Shown: positions 23,910-32,410, counted from the stretch's first letter. The stretch is DNA of 33,882 bases from CAZWZG01 sp964638245 (GCA_964638245.1 CAZWZG010000012.1:1-33882); one strand, 5' to 3'. Notes: generated by a model from the letters alone, not told the origin. Numbers and translations: made by a program.

Positions 23910-24499
23910 GCTTCCCACGCCTCAGCAAAGGCACGCAACATCCGAGCCGTAGCGCCCCAGATGTAATAGGGCCCATACGGAACGGCGTAGTATCGCCGCA
24001 TCTGACCCTGCCAGCGCCGCCCTTCGATGACATAGTTTTCCGGCCGCAAGAGATGCGCGAGCGGTACATCAAAAACCTCAGCCACTTCGCCGGGCTCGGG
24101 AACGGGCTGAAAGGGCCGCTCAAGCATTGCCACGACCGGCTCAACAGAAAACGACGTCACTGTTCGATGCGGGCGCAAGTGCCCAATGATGTCCGCGCCA
24201 TCGAGCGGCAATCCAATCTCTTCATTGGCTTCTCGAAGAGCAGCAGCATCGACATCCGCGTCCCGTTGATCAACCTTGCCCCCGGGAAAAGCGATCTGAC
24301 CCGGATGGTGCTTTAGGGCCGCCGAGCGTTTGGTGAGCGTGACGACCGGTTCGGGCCCAAGGTCAGAAATCAGGATCAGAACCGCCGCCTGTCGAAGCGT
24401 CCCTGACCCACCCTTGATACCAGGGTTCAGGTCGAAATCCGACGTGGCTTGCGCCGTTCGGGCGCAAGCCATTCTTATCTGGTCAACCAGCGCTGTCAT
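23906..24499 (-). CDS. Nudix hydrolase, CoA pyrophosphatase type
   Basis: The start at 24499 (MTALVDQIRMACA) gives 197 residues and overlaps the end of hslO by 17 bases. The Nudix box lies at about residues 73-96 (FPGGKVDQRD then AALREANEEIGL), preceded by the HHPGQIAFPGG sequence that marks the UPF0035/CoA pyrophosphatase subgroup (NudL-like). Such enzymes cleave CoA or its derivatives into phosphopantetheine and 3',5'-ADP. The subgroup is a family inference. It sits between hslO and cca in an apparent operon. Confidence 0.9.
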   Translation of the reverse strand: MTALVDQIRMACARTAQATSDFDLNPGIKGGSGTLRQAAVLILISDLGPEPVVTLTKRSAALKHHPGQIAFPGGKVDQRDADVDAAALREANEEIGLPLDGADIIGHLRPHRTVTSFSVEPVVAMLERPFQPVPEPGEVAEVFDVPLAHLLRPENYVIEGRRWQGQMRRYYAVPYGPYYIWGATARMLRAFAEAWEA

Positions 24500-25487
24500 T
24501 GTCCGGCTGCACCTCGGCCTCGAACCCCAGGGTCTTTGGGTCAAACTCGTAATGCGCCCCACAGAACTGACAGTCCGCCGTGACGATACCTTCGTCCGTG
24601 GTCATGTGCCCAATGTCGCGTGCCGAATAGATCGACAAGGACTGCCGCACACGATCCGACGAACAAGTACATCCGAACGTCACCGGTTGAGCATCAAATA
24701 CTCGCGGTGCTTCCTCGTGGAACAGACGCACCAGAAGATCGGTTGGCTGCACTGTCAGTCCAATCAACTCCAACTCTTCAACCGTCTCCAAAAGGATCGT
24801 CGCACGGTTCCAGTTTTCGCCGTCTTCGGCATCCAGCATGTCTTCTGCTGCCAACAAACCGCCATCACCACTACCGCCGCCTTCAACCGAAGGCGATGAT
24901 TTAGGCATCTGCTGCAACATTACGCCACCGGCGCGCCAGTGCGTGCTCTCGCCGGGAAGCTGCGATTGACCAAAGCTCAGCGCAAAGCGTGTCGGAAGCT
25001 GCTCGGACTGGGCGAAATACGTCTCCGCACAACTGGCCAGTGAACCGCCTGCGATCGGCGTGATCCCTTGATACGGCTCGGTCCCGGGTCCTTGGTCGAT
25101 CAGCACAGCGAAATAGCCCTTTCCGATATTCTCGAAAGGGGTATTTGACGCGTCCAGCCGGTCCGCGTCATAGCTGGCATAGGCCCGAATACGGGCAGGT
25201 TCGCCATCCTCGGTCGGCCTATAGTAATCGGTCGCAATCATGCGGGCCGGTCCGTCGCCGCGTACTTGCAGCGACAGTTTCCAGCGCAGCTTGATCGTCT
25301 GTCCGATCAACGCCGTTAAAAGCGTGGCTTCGGCGACAAGCGCTTCGATCATAGGCGGATAGTCATGTTGGGACAGGACATCCTGCAGCACCCCGTCCAG
25401 TCGTGCGACGCGGCCGCGCGTATCCGTCCGGTCAAGTTGGAACGGCAGGACTGTATCGTCCCAAGCGATTTGGCTTCCAAGTGTCAT
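24483..25487 (-). CDS. hslO: Redox-regulated chaperone Hsp33
   Basis: A 334-residue Hsp33, a cytosolic holdase activated by oxidation. The C-terminal zinc-binding switch is complete, with CxC at Cys273 and Cys275 (FGCTCSSDRV) and CxxC at Cys306 and Cys309 (DCQFCGAHYEF). It is longer than the E. coli protein (about 290), with a glycine-, serine- and glutamate-rich insertion around 195-225. AAGGAAA precedes the ATG at 25487. It is the first gene of the long minus-strand run that continues to the RNA methyltransferase, and diverges from a Nudix gene 70 bases away. Confidence 0.95.
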   Translation of the reverse strand: MTLGSQIAWDDTVLPFQLDRTDTRGRVARLDGVLQDVLSQHDYPPMIEALVAEATLLTALIGQTIKLRWKLSLQVRGDGPARMIATDYYRPTEDGEPARIRAYASYDADRLDASNTPFENIGKGYFAVLIDQGPGTEPYQGITPIAGGSLASCAETYFAQSEQLPTRFALSFGQSQLPGESTHWRAGGVMLQQMPKSSPSVEGGGSGDGGLLAAEDMLDAEDGENWNRATILLETVEELELIGLTVQPTDLLVRLFHEEAPRVFDAQPVTFGCTCSSDRVRQSLSIYSARDIGHMTTDEGIVTADCQFCGAHYEFDPKTLGFEAEVQPDNDSAG

Positions 25488-25557
25488 GGGGTTTCCTTAG
25501 CGGCTGCCTCTTGGCATACCGCGTCCATATAGGCACGACAAGCCAAGGGCCAACCCC

Positions 25558-25998
25558 ATGATCCCCCGCTACGGCGAACCCGTCAAAGCAGCTATGCGCT
25601 ACACGCCGCGCCCCGGCGCATACGCAATCCTTGAACGCGAAGGAAAATTCCTTCTGACGTTTCAGGAACAGCCTCATTGCGAGTTCCAGCTGCCGGGCGG
25701 CGGCATTGACCCCGGCGAAAGCCCCGTACAAGCGCTCCACCGCGAGGTTTGCGAAGAAACAGGGTGGCGCATCGCCATCACGCGACGCCTAGGAGCATTC
25801 CGACGCTTTGCCTACATGCCTGACTACGATCTTTGGGCTGAAAAGATCGCCCACATCTATCTGGCACGCCCCGTGCGACGCCACGGGCCACCGACCGAAC
25901 CCGGCCACCATGCTGTTTGGGCCAGCGGCACCGCCGCTTTGGAGCTGATCCAGAACGAGGGGGATCGGGTCATGTTGGAGCGTTTACTGAGCCGCTGA
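25558..25998 (+). CDS. Nudix hydrolase
   Basis: A 146-residue Nudix protein. The box is canonical: Gly48, Glu54, Arg62-Glu63, Glu66-Glu67, Gly69 (GGGIDPGESP then REVCEETGW). Outside the box it has an aromatic DYDLWAEKIAHIY segment. The substrate is unknown; length suggests a small nucleoside-diphosphate-type hydrolase. Its last 15 bases overlap the 3' end of the converging phosphatase gene. Confidence 0.88.
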   Translation: MIPRYGEPVKAAMRYTPRPGAYAILEREGKFLLTFQEQPHCEFQLPGGGIDPGESPVQALHREVCEETGWRIAITRRLGAFRRFAYMPDYDLWAEKIAHIYLARPVRRHGPPTEPGHHAVWASGTAALELIQNEGDRVMLERLLSR

Positions 25999-27267
25999 AA
26001 TATCCAGAAGAACGGTTGAAATATCGTCCCCGAACGGACGCCCGTCTGCAAACTCAGCCAGTTCCCAGATCAGCTTTTCGTTGAAATCACTGCCCGTCGC
26101 CGTTGGATGCTTCTTCAGGATGCGCGCGAGGCCGTCTTCGTCTAACATCCCGCCACCGGGGTTTTCACATTCTGTCACACCGTCGGAGTAGACCAGAAGG
26201 CGGTCGCCAGAATTCAACACCGCGCAATCATCGTCATAGGCAGCATCGTGGATCAGTCCGATCGGCATGCCGCCATGACCAAAGAAGCGGACACCACCCG
26301 AACGGTCCTGAACCACCGGGTTCGGGTGGCCCGCTTGACCAAACTGCAATGACCCATCCACAGGATCAAAGATCCCCAGAAACATGGTCAGGTAGTGGTC
26401 CGTCTCAAGCTCTGAACACAGGACCCTGTTCAAACGCTCAAAGACGTCGCGCGGGCGCGTGACCCTGAACGAACCGTCATCCAAGAGTTCTCCGAGAAGG
26501 CTCTGATCACCATGACGTTCCCGCAAAAGGCTTGAAACGCGGATCGTGATAAGGGCCGATGCGATCCCGTGCCCGGAAACATCCACCGACCAGAACGCAA
26601 TTTTGCCCTCTGGCAAAGGTTGGTACCCGACAAGATCGCCACCCACGTGCCCGCTTGGCCGGAACAGGGACGTGATCGAATACGCCTCTTCTTCAAGAAG
26701 GGTGGGCGGCATTAGGGCCTTTTGCAGGATGCAGGCCTGTTCGAGATCACGCTCGACCGCTTTGTTCAGCGTCCGCAACTCATCAAGCGTCGCTTCCAGC
26801 ATCCGGTTCTTGGCTGCAATCTGTCGCTGCATGACCAGAATGCGTTGACCTGCCTCAATCCGCGCACGAAGCTCGGTAACGTCTACGGGCTTAGACAAGA
26901 AGTCATCGGCCCCCGTGTCGAGCCCTTCGGTTACCGCGGTTTTTTCGGTCTTTGAGGTTAGAAGAATGAAATAGCCGTAGTTATCGTCCGGCAGCGCGCG
27001 ATATGCCTTACAGAATTCAGGCCCTGACATGCCCGGCATCATCCAATCGCTCAGGATCACATCCACACTGTTAGCTTGAACAAGGTCCAGCGCCTCTTGT
27101 CCTGACTCCGCCTCAAGAACCGTAAACCCCCATTTCTTGAGCGACACGGACAGAATCCGTCGCTGCAGACGACTGTCGTCCACAACGAGAGCAACCGGCT
27201 GAACCGCCGGCGAGGCAGCCTCCGCTGCGGTGGTGTCGATGGGTGTCACGTCAGGTACACTGGCCAT
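25984..27267 (-). CDS. Response regulator with PP2C-type (SpoIIE-like) phosphatase output
   Basis: The start at 27267 gives 427 residues. Residues 22-140 form a receiver domain, with acidic pocket Asp30-Asp31, phosphoacceptor Asp74 (ILSDWMMPGMSG) and Lys126 (FLSKP). Residues about 135-190 are a helical, probably coiled-coil linker. Residues about 190-427 form a PP2C/SpoIIE phosphatase with metal-site motifs GGDLVG, DVSGHGIASA, YSDGVTE and GDDIS. Family knowledge: such proteins dephosphorylate anti-anti-sigma factors in partner-switching pathways (RsbU-like; RbaY in Rhodobacter capsulatus). The divergent neighbour is an Hpt protein, a likely phosphoryl donor or partner. Whether it is the RbaY orthologue is inference; no rbaV/rbaW partner lies in this window. 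Confidence 0.9.
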   Translation of the reverse strand: MASVPDVTPIDTTAAEAASPAVQPVALVVDDSRLQRRILSVSLKKWGFTVLEAESGQEALDLVQANSVDVILSDWMMPGMSGPEFCKAYRALPDDNYGYFILLTSKTEKTAVTEGLDTGADDFLSKPVDVTELRARIEAGQRILVMQRQIAAKNRMLEATLDELRTLNKAVERDLEQACILQKALMPPTLLEEEAYSITSLFRPSGHVGGDLVGYQPLPEGKIAFWSVDVSGHGIASALITIRVSSLLRERHGDQSLLGELLDDGSFRVTRPRDVFERLNRVLCSELETDHYLTMFLGIFDPVDGSLQFGQAGHPNPVVQDRSGGVRFFGHGGMPIGLIHDAAYDDDCAVLNSGDRLLVYSDGVTECENPGGGMLDEDGLARILKKHPTATGSDFNEKLIWELAEFADGRPFGDDISTVLLDISAAQ

Positions 27268-27300
27268 TTCACACGTTCCGTTTCTTGCTTTTGAGCAAGC

Positions 27301-27312
27301 CCCGTTAACGGG
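27301..27312. promoter_or_regulatory. Perfect 12-bp palindrome between REC-PP2C and Hpt genes
   Basis: CCCGTTAACGGG is a perfect palindrome in the 137-bp divergent gap, 34 bases upstream of the phosphatase start. Placement is suitable for an operator shared by both genes. It does not fit the CtrA consensus (TTAA-N7-TTAA). Confidence 0.4.
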
Positions 27313-27404
27313 ACATGAAGCTGAGAATTCTCTGCAAATTGGAACCAGCAACACATGTTTAAGGAGGTCGTCCTAGACTAGCTTAATGGTGTCGGAGGAA
27401 GGCG

Positions 27405-27713
27405 ATGATCAACTGGGACCGCGTCAACGAATTGAAAGATGAAATCGGGGCCGAGGATTTTCCCGAGGTCGTCGAAATTTTCCTTGAGGAGGTCGATGGA
27501 ACCTTCGACCGTTTGAAGGCCGCTGGCGCCGCGCCGGGGCAGGACGATTTTCACTTTCTGAAGGGTTCGGCATTGAACCTGGGGTTCGAAGAACTTGGAA
27601 CCTTGTGCCAGGACAACGAATTGCGCGCGGCAAGCGGTCAGGACGTTGTTGCGCTCGAACCGGTCCTGGACGTCTACGAGAAATCCAAGGCAGCGTTTCT
27701 GGCACAGCTCTAG
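27405..27713 (+). CDS. Hpt-domain phosphotransfer protein
   Basis: A 102-residue all-helical protein consisting of one histidine phosphotransfer (Hpt) domain. The phosphoacceptor is His50 in DFHFLKGSALNLGF, matching the HxLKGSA-xx-LG signature. It shuttles phosphate between receiver domains or from a kinase. GGAGGAAGG lies just before the ATG at 27405, a strong ribosome binding site. It is divergent from the response regulator/phosphatase, so the two probably work in one pathway, though no histidine kinase lies in the window. argG follows 75 bases downstream and may be a separate unit. Confidence 0.9.
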   Translation: MINWDRVNELKDEIGAEDFPEVVEIFLEEVDGTFDRLKAAGAAPGQDDFHFLKGSALNLGFEELGTLCQDNELRAASGQDVVALEPVLDVYEKSKAAFLAQL

Positions 27714-27788
27714 CGCACAACGCGGCCTTGCTCCGCGTCCGAAAACCCAATAAACGCGCCGCCGGAACTGGAAAAACAGGCGGCCAAG

Positions 27789-29006
27789 ATGTCAGCACCC
27801 AAAAAAGTCGTTCTTGCCTACTCCGGCGGTCTGGACACGTCGATCATCCTGAAATGGCTGCAGACCGAGTATAACTGCGAGGTCGTGACGTTCACTGCCG
27901 ATCTCGGGCAGGGCGAAGAGCTGGAACCAGCGCGCAAGAAGGCCGAGATCATGGGTGCCTCGGACATCTATATCGAGGATCTCCGGGAAGAGTTCGTTCG
28001 CGACTTCGTGTTCCCGATGTTCCGTGCCAATGCTGTCTATGAGGGCCTCTACCTTCTGGGCACTTCCATTGCCCGCCCCCTTATCTCCAAGCGCCTCGTT
28101 GAGATCGCTGCGGAAACCGGCGCTGATGCGGTGGCGCATGGCGCGACCGGCAAGGGCAACGACCAGGTTCGGTTCGAACTGTCGGCGTACGCGCTGAACC
28201 CCGACATCAAGGTCATTGCCCCATGGCGCGAATGGGACCTGTCGAGCCGGACCAAGCTGATCGAATTCGCCGAAGCCCATCAGATTCCGATCGCCAAGGA
28301 CAAGCGCGGCGAAGCGCCGTTTTCGGTCGATGCGAACCTTTTGCACACATCGTCCGAAGGAAAGGTCCTCGAAGACCCTGCCGAAGCCGCGCCCGACTAC
28401 GTTTACCAGCGCACGACCGACCCGATGAAGGCCCCTGATGAGCCGGAGTACATCGAGATCGGGTTTGAAAAGGGCGATGCGGTTTCGATCAATGGCAAGG
28501 CGATGTCGCCTGCGACGGTCCTGACCGAGCTTAACGAAATTGGTGGGCGCCACGGCGTTGGACGGCTCGATCTGGTTGAAGGCCGGTTCGTGGGCATGAA
28601 ATCCCGCGGCATCTATGAGACGCCAGGTGGCACGATCCTTCTCGAAGCCCATCGGGGCATCGAACAGATCACGCTCGACCGTGGGGCCGCGCACCTGAAA
28701 GACGAACTGATGCCCCGCTACGCCGAATTGATCTACAACGGCTTCTGGTTCAGCCCCGAGCGCGACATGCTTCAAGCCGCCATCGACAAGAGCCAGGAAC
28801 ACGTGACGGGGACCGTCCGCCTGATGCTGTTCAAGGGTTCCGTGCGGACCGTCGGGCGTTGGTCTGATGCCAGCCTTTACTCCGAAGCGCATGTGACGTT
28901 TGAGGATGATGCCGGCGCCTATGATCAGGCCGATGCAGCAGGCTTTATCAAGCTGAACGCGCTGCGCCTGCGCCTTCTAGCGGCTCGAAACCAGCGCCTG
29001 AAATAA
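27789..29006 (+). CDS. argG: Argininosuccinate synthase
   Basis: A 405-residue enzyme that joins citrulline and aspartate using ATP in arginine biosynthesis. The N-terminal KKVVLAYSGGLDTSIIL contains the ATP pyrophosphatase loop SGGLDTS. AHGATGKGNDQVRFE and the segment after SINGKAMSP are also diagnostic, and the frame is full length for the type I family. The MSAPKKVV start is typical for the genus group. Nothing about it looks unusual, and it does not obviously belong to a local arginine operon. Confidence 0.97.
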   Translation: MSAPKKVVLAYSGGLDTSIILKWLQTEYNCEVVTFTADLGQGEELEPARKKAEIMGASDIYIEDLREEFVRDFVFPMFRANAVYEGLYLLGTSIARPLISKRLVEIAAETGADAVAHGATGKGNDQVRFELSAYALNPDIKVIAPWREWDLSSRTKLIEFAEAHQIPIAKDKRGEAPFSVDANLLHTSSEGKVLEDPAEAAPDYVYQRTTDPMKAPDEPEYIEIGFEKGDAVSINGKAMSPATVLTELNEIGGRHGVGRLDLVEGRFVGMKSRGIYETPGGTILLEAHRGIEQITLDRGAAHLKDELMPRYAELIYNGFWFSPERDMLQAAIDKSQEHVTGTVRLMLFKGSVRTVGRWSDASLYSEAHVTFEDDAGAYDQADAAGFIKLNALRLRLLAARNQRLK

Positions 29007-29085
29007 GGCGTCTGTTTCAAAATCTTCCCGAATTAGCCGTTTTTACACCCAGATCGGCTGGTATCCAGCGTTTGAATCCCCCCGC

Positions 29086-30072
29086 ATGTCGCGGGCCTGG
29101 AGTGGTGTTTTGCCGGTCACGACGGTCAAAATCTACGAGGTGAACAACAGCTACGTCAGCAATGGCGGCAGCACGCCGATCCTTGGCGAGTTCACGATGA
29201 CCATCGACGACAACGACAACCGCCTGCACGCCGACGAAGGCGACGATCCGGGCGCGCCGCAAACCCTTACGACAACCGCCGGAACGGTCACGGATTACGA
29301 CTTCATCTATGACGACACCAGCACGATCAACGGCGAGTCCGTTACGATCAAGACCTTCCAGCTTACCATTGGCGGGGTCACGCGATCCTTCGTGATGAGC
29401 GACGACAGTCGGGCACTCGACGGGGTTGAGGCGGGCGATACGCTGACGCTGGGGACCTTCGCCAACTATTCGACCATCCCGTATTCCTCGATTGCCTGCT
29501 TTACTGCAGGGACGCTGATCGAAACGGTAAACGGCCTTTTGCCCGTTGAAGACGTCACGCCAGGAACACTTGTCGTCACCCGTGATAACGGCGCGCAACC
29601 CGTGCGCTGGGCCGGAACCACCCACGTTTCGGGCCGTCACCTGTCACAGGACACATCACTGCGTCCTGTGCAGTTTGACATCGGAGCCTTGGGTCCAAAC
29701 TCCCCTTCCGTCCCGCTGACGCTGTCGCCTCAGCATCGAGTGCTCCTTGAAGGGTGGTCGGTGGAACTGACGACAGGCCACACCGAAGTCCTCGTGGCTG
29801 CAAAGCATCTCAAAGGACAGCCTGGCATTCGCGCCGGTGACTGGAAAGGCGGCGTCACCTATGTGCACATCATGTTTGATGACCACGAAGTGATCACGGC
29901 AAACGGCGCGCCTTGCGAAAGCTTCCTTTTTGGGGATGCGATCCAGTCGGACTTGCCCAGCGCCCAAGAAGACGAGATCCGCGCGTTGTTCCCAGAACTG
30001 ACCGAGCAACCGTTGCTCCCCGCGCGACCCGTCCTCAAACGGCGCGAGACCAAAGCGCTTCTCAGGGCCTAA
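29086..30072 (+). CDS. Hint-domain (Hint_2-type) protein
   Basis: A 328-residue protein. Residues about 136-285 form a Hedgehog/intein (Hint) domain: the block begins with Cys138 (ACFTAGTLIET), includes TLSPQHRVLL with His217, and continues with the VHIMFDDHEVI and ANGAPCESF segments. These belong to the Hint_2 family, abundant in marine Rhodobacteraceae and often annotated as associated with secreted calcium-binding proteins. Residues 1-135 are acidic, rich in Thr, Asp and Gly, and beta-strand-like, with no recognised domain. The ATG at 29086 lacks a good Shine-Dalgarno; TTG at 29110 has GGAG seven bases before it and is a serious alternative. No signal peptide is visible. Function and autocatalytic activity are unknown. 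Confidence 0.8.
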   Translation: MSRAWSGVLPVTTVKIYEVNNSYVSNGGSTPILGEFTMTIDDNDNRLHADEGDDPGAPQTLTTTAGTVTDYDFIYDDTSTINGESVTIKTFQLTIGGVTRSFVMSDDSRALDGVEAGDTLTLGTFANYSTIPYSSIACFTAGTLIETVNGLLPVEDVTPGTLVVTRDNGAQPVRWAGTTHVSGRHLSQDTSLRPVQFDIGALGPNSPSVPLTLSPQHRVLLEGWSVELTTGHTEVLVAAKHLKGQPGIRAGDWKGGVTYVHIMFDDHEVITANGAPCESFLFGDAIQSDLPSAQEDEIRALFPELTEQPLLPARPVLKRRETKALLRA

Positions 30073-30781
30073 GCGCGCGCGTCTTGAAGCGCTCGTATTC
30101 TGGCAACCCCGCTTCGACCAAAGACCTGTAATCCTCCGGTATCTCAGGCATGGGCCCCTCAGGCCCATCAAACCCGGTCGAGCGGTGGATGGCACCGTAC
30201 CAATGGGGTGCCCAAGGCCCGTCCTCGGCGCGCCCGCCCGCCGGCCATGCCAGCATCGCTGGGTCCCACGGTATCTCCAACGCGCGGCAAAGCTGCTGCA
30301 ACATGCCGGCGGGATCGTTACGGATATCAGCACTATCGATCACAACCGGTCTTTGCCCGAAACCGGCAGCCCGCTGATACAGCGCTTCGGTCGCCCCAAA
30401 CCCAAGATCTTCAAGAACCGGCGCCTCGCGTTTTTTTAAATAGCTGGCGACAACCCGTGCTGGATGTCGGATCAGGAAAACGTTCCTGACCTCTTTCATC
30501 CAATCGAGCGGCATCTGCTCTACCATATGATGGACCATGTGTTTCTGGTAAAAATAGTCTCTATCGTTGGGGATTTTGCCGATCAGGTGCTGCGCAACGG
30601 CATTTGCATCGGTGATCCCTTGCGCGATTGTCTCGTCACGCATGGGGTGATCCGCTTTTGTGATCACAAGATAGGCCGCATAAAATGGCTCGTCCCAGAT
30701 CGCGCAATCCGCACGGCTGCCAAACGCATACATCATCGCCGTCGACAGGTTCCGCGGGCCTGACCACATCGCGATTTTCAT
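30062..30781 (-). CDS. Sulfotransferase-like P-loop protein
   Basis: The start at 30781 (MKIAMWSGPRNLST) gives 239 residues; a start nine codons upstream is less likely. The SGPRNLSTAMM segment resembles the PAPS-binding 5'-phosphosulfate loop, and RNVFLIRHPARVVASYL matches the 3'-phosphate-binding helix of sulfotransferase-fold proteins. Family members in Rhodobacteraceae are often listed as sulfotransferase or, misleadingly, as branched-chain amino acid aminotransferase-like. The acceptor is unknown. Its last 11 bases overlap the end of the converging Hint-protein gene, and it diverges from msrA. Confidence 0.8.
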   Translation of the reverse strand: MKIAMWSGPRNLSTAMMYAFGSRADCAIWDEPFYAAYLVITKADHPMRDETIAQGITDANAVAQHLIGKIPNDRDYFYQKHMVHHMVEQMPLDWMKEVRNVFLIRHPARVVASYLKKREAPVLEDLGFGATEALYQRAAGFGQRPVVIDSADIRNDPAGMLQQLCRALEIPWDPAMLAWPAGGRAEDGPWAPHWYGAIHRSTGFDGPEGPMPEIPEDYRSLVEAGLPEYERFKTRALRP

Positions 30782-30797
30782 CCGCCCCCTCCTTGAA

Positions 30798-30819
30798 ACA
30801 CGTGTCACCTTGGCGTGAC
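30798..30819. promoter_or_regulatory. Palindromes in msrA upstream region
   Basis: ACACGTGT (30798-30805) is a perfect 8-bp palindrome that overlaps an inverted repeat GTCAC/GTGAC (30804-30808 and 30815-30819). They sit in the 106-bp divergent gap between the sulfotransferase-like gene and msrA, about 70 bases before the msrA start, suggesting an operator. Confidence 0.3.
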
Positions 30820-30887
30820 CTCACAGCGCGGTGAATTGCCCAAGGGCCGTGGCCGCACCATTGTCCGGCTCAAAGGAGACCAAAGTC

Positions 30888-31562
30888 ATGGCAAACGCAA
30901 TATTTCCCAAGGTCAAACCGACCGTCCTTGCGCTTCTGATCGGATTCGGGCTGTTCCTGCAATGCGCTGGACAGGCCCAGGCTGCCGACCGAGCAACCGC
31001 CGTTTTGGCAGGCGGGTGTTTCTGGTGCATCGAAAGCGACTTTGAAAAGGTCCGTGGTGTGAAGGACGTTGTATCCGGGTACACCGGTGGCTCAACAGAA
31101 AACCCGACATACCGCACGCTCAAGGGTAGCGGTCACTACGAAGCCGTGGAAATCACCTACGACCCCGACGTGATCAGCTATGAGCAGATCCTCCACGCCT
31201 TCTTCCGCTCGGTCGATCCCACCGATCCCGGCGGTCAGTTCTGCGACCGCGGTGACGTTTACCGCACGGCCATTTTTGTGGCGAATGAAGAAGAACGCGC
31301 CGCTGCAGAAGCCGCAAAGGCGCGCGCAGGACGCGATCTAGGCCAGCGGATTGTCACGCCGATCCTAAATGCATCGACCTTTTATGACGCCGAGGACTAC
31401 CATCAGGATTACTACAAAGGGACAAGCATCGTTCTGACCCGTCGCGGTCCGAAGGCGCAATCGGAAGCCTATCAGTTCTACCGCACCGCATGTGGTCGCG
31501 ACAAACGCGTCCTGGAACTCTGGGGCGACGCCGCACCCTTCGCGAAAAAGGGTCAGTCGTAA
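30888..31562 (+). CDS. msrA: Exported peptide methionine sulfoxide reductase A
   Basis: The start at 30888 is preceded by AAAGGAG and gives 224 residues. The N-terminal hydrophobic segment (about 9-32, ending AGQAQA) is a signal peptide, so this MsrA is probably periplasmic. The catalytic core starts at AGGCFWCIESDF, with nucleophile Cys44 and Cys47, and contains VVSGYTGG, YRTLKGSGHYEAVE and EDYHQDYY. It reduces methionine-S-sulfoxide in oxidised proteins. The 3' end overlaps the ribokinase gene by 10 bases in convergent orientation. Confidence 0.94.
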   Translation: MANAIFPKVKPTVLALLIGFGLFLQCAGQAQAADRATAVLAGGCFWCIESDFEKVRGVKDVVSGYTGGSTENPTYRTLKGSGHYEAVEITYDPDVISYEQILHAFFRSVDPTDPGGQFCDRGDVYRTAIFVANEEERAAAEAAKARAGRDLGQRIVTPILNASTFYDAEDYHQDYYKGTSIVLTRRGPKAQSEAYQFYRTACGRDKRVLELWGDAAPFAKKGQS

Positions 31563-32410
31563 GCCTGAAGAACCTCTTCAACGCCCGGGATCGCATCCGC
31601 CGTTCCCGGGCGTGTTACTTTCAAGGCCGCCGCTGACGTCGCCAGCCGCATCGCCTCTTCCACTGACATCCCCTGATCGATCCCCGCCGCAAAGTAACCG
31701 GCAAACGTGTCGCCCGCCCCAGTCGTATCAACGGCAGTCACTTTGGGCGCAGAAACCGACGCCTCTGATCCATCCGCGGATGCCCAGCGCGCGCCATCAG
31801 CTCCGAGAGTGACCAAGCGTTCCGGAACCGTGAGATCGGGCAGGTTTGCCATCAGCTGCTGCTCTTCGATTTCGTTCATGATCAGCAGATCGATGTAGGG
31901 TGCAACAGCGTCCACCGCTGCGACGTCAAACGGCGCCGCAGAATAGAAAACCCGCACGCCGCGCGCCTTGGCGGCCTTGGCTGCTTCGACCTGAGCGTTC
32001 GTCTCGTTCTGCAACAACAGAATGTCGCCTTCGCTCGCCTCGCCCAAAAAGGTTGCGACTGAAGCCTCGTCCAGCGAGCGGTTCGCTGCCGAATAGATGA
32101 TGATCGCGTTCTCACCGTCGTCGGCGACCGCAATGATGGCATGAGCCGTTTTTGGTTTGGTCTGATCCACACGGCTTATGTCGACGCCATAGCTTTCAAG
32201 ACGTTCAACCACCCAGGCACCATCGGCTCCAGTTGCCCCAATATGGTGCACCTTTGAACCTGCACGCGCCGCCGCAACCGACTGGTTCGCGCCCTTGCCG
32301 CCTAACCCGGACCGAATTCCCGTCGCCGCCAGCGTTTCACCCGGGGCCACGATATGAGTGACGGCATAGAAATGGTCGATGTTGATCGACCCCACGCACC
32401 AGATCGCCAT
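31553..32410 (-). CDS. rbsK: Ribokinase-family (PfkB) sugar kinase
   Basis: A 285-residue carbohydrate kinase starting at 32410 (MAIWCVGSINIDHF). It carries the two PfkB signatures: GLGGKGANQSVAAARAG (about 36-51) and DTTGAGDTFAGYF with catalytic Asp234. The NE pair at 179-180 also fits ribokinase. Ribose phosphorylation is the most likely role, though related kinases for other sugars or nucleosides cannot be excluded. Its ATG overlaps the stop of maeB by one base (TGATG), which suggests coupling, an unusual pairing of malic enzyme and ribokinase genes. Confidence 0.88.
   Translation of the reverse strand: MAIWCVGSINIDHFYAVTHIVAPGETLAATGIRSGLGGKGANQSVAAARAGSKVHHIGATGADGAWVVERLESYGVDISRVDQTKPKTAHAIIAVADDGENAIIIYSAANRSLDEASVATFLGEASEGDILLLQNETNAQVEAAKAAKARGVRVFYSAAPFDVAAVDAVAPYIDLLIMNEIEEQQLMANLPDLTVPERLVTLGADGARWASADGSEASVSAPKVTAVDTTGAGDTFAGYFAAGIDQGMSVEEAMRLATSAAALKVTRPGTADAIPGVEEVLQAYD

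Noticed and set aside
27792..28892. A 366-codon minus-strand open frame opposite argG
   Set aside because: argG is full length and canonical on the other strand.
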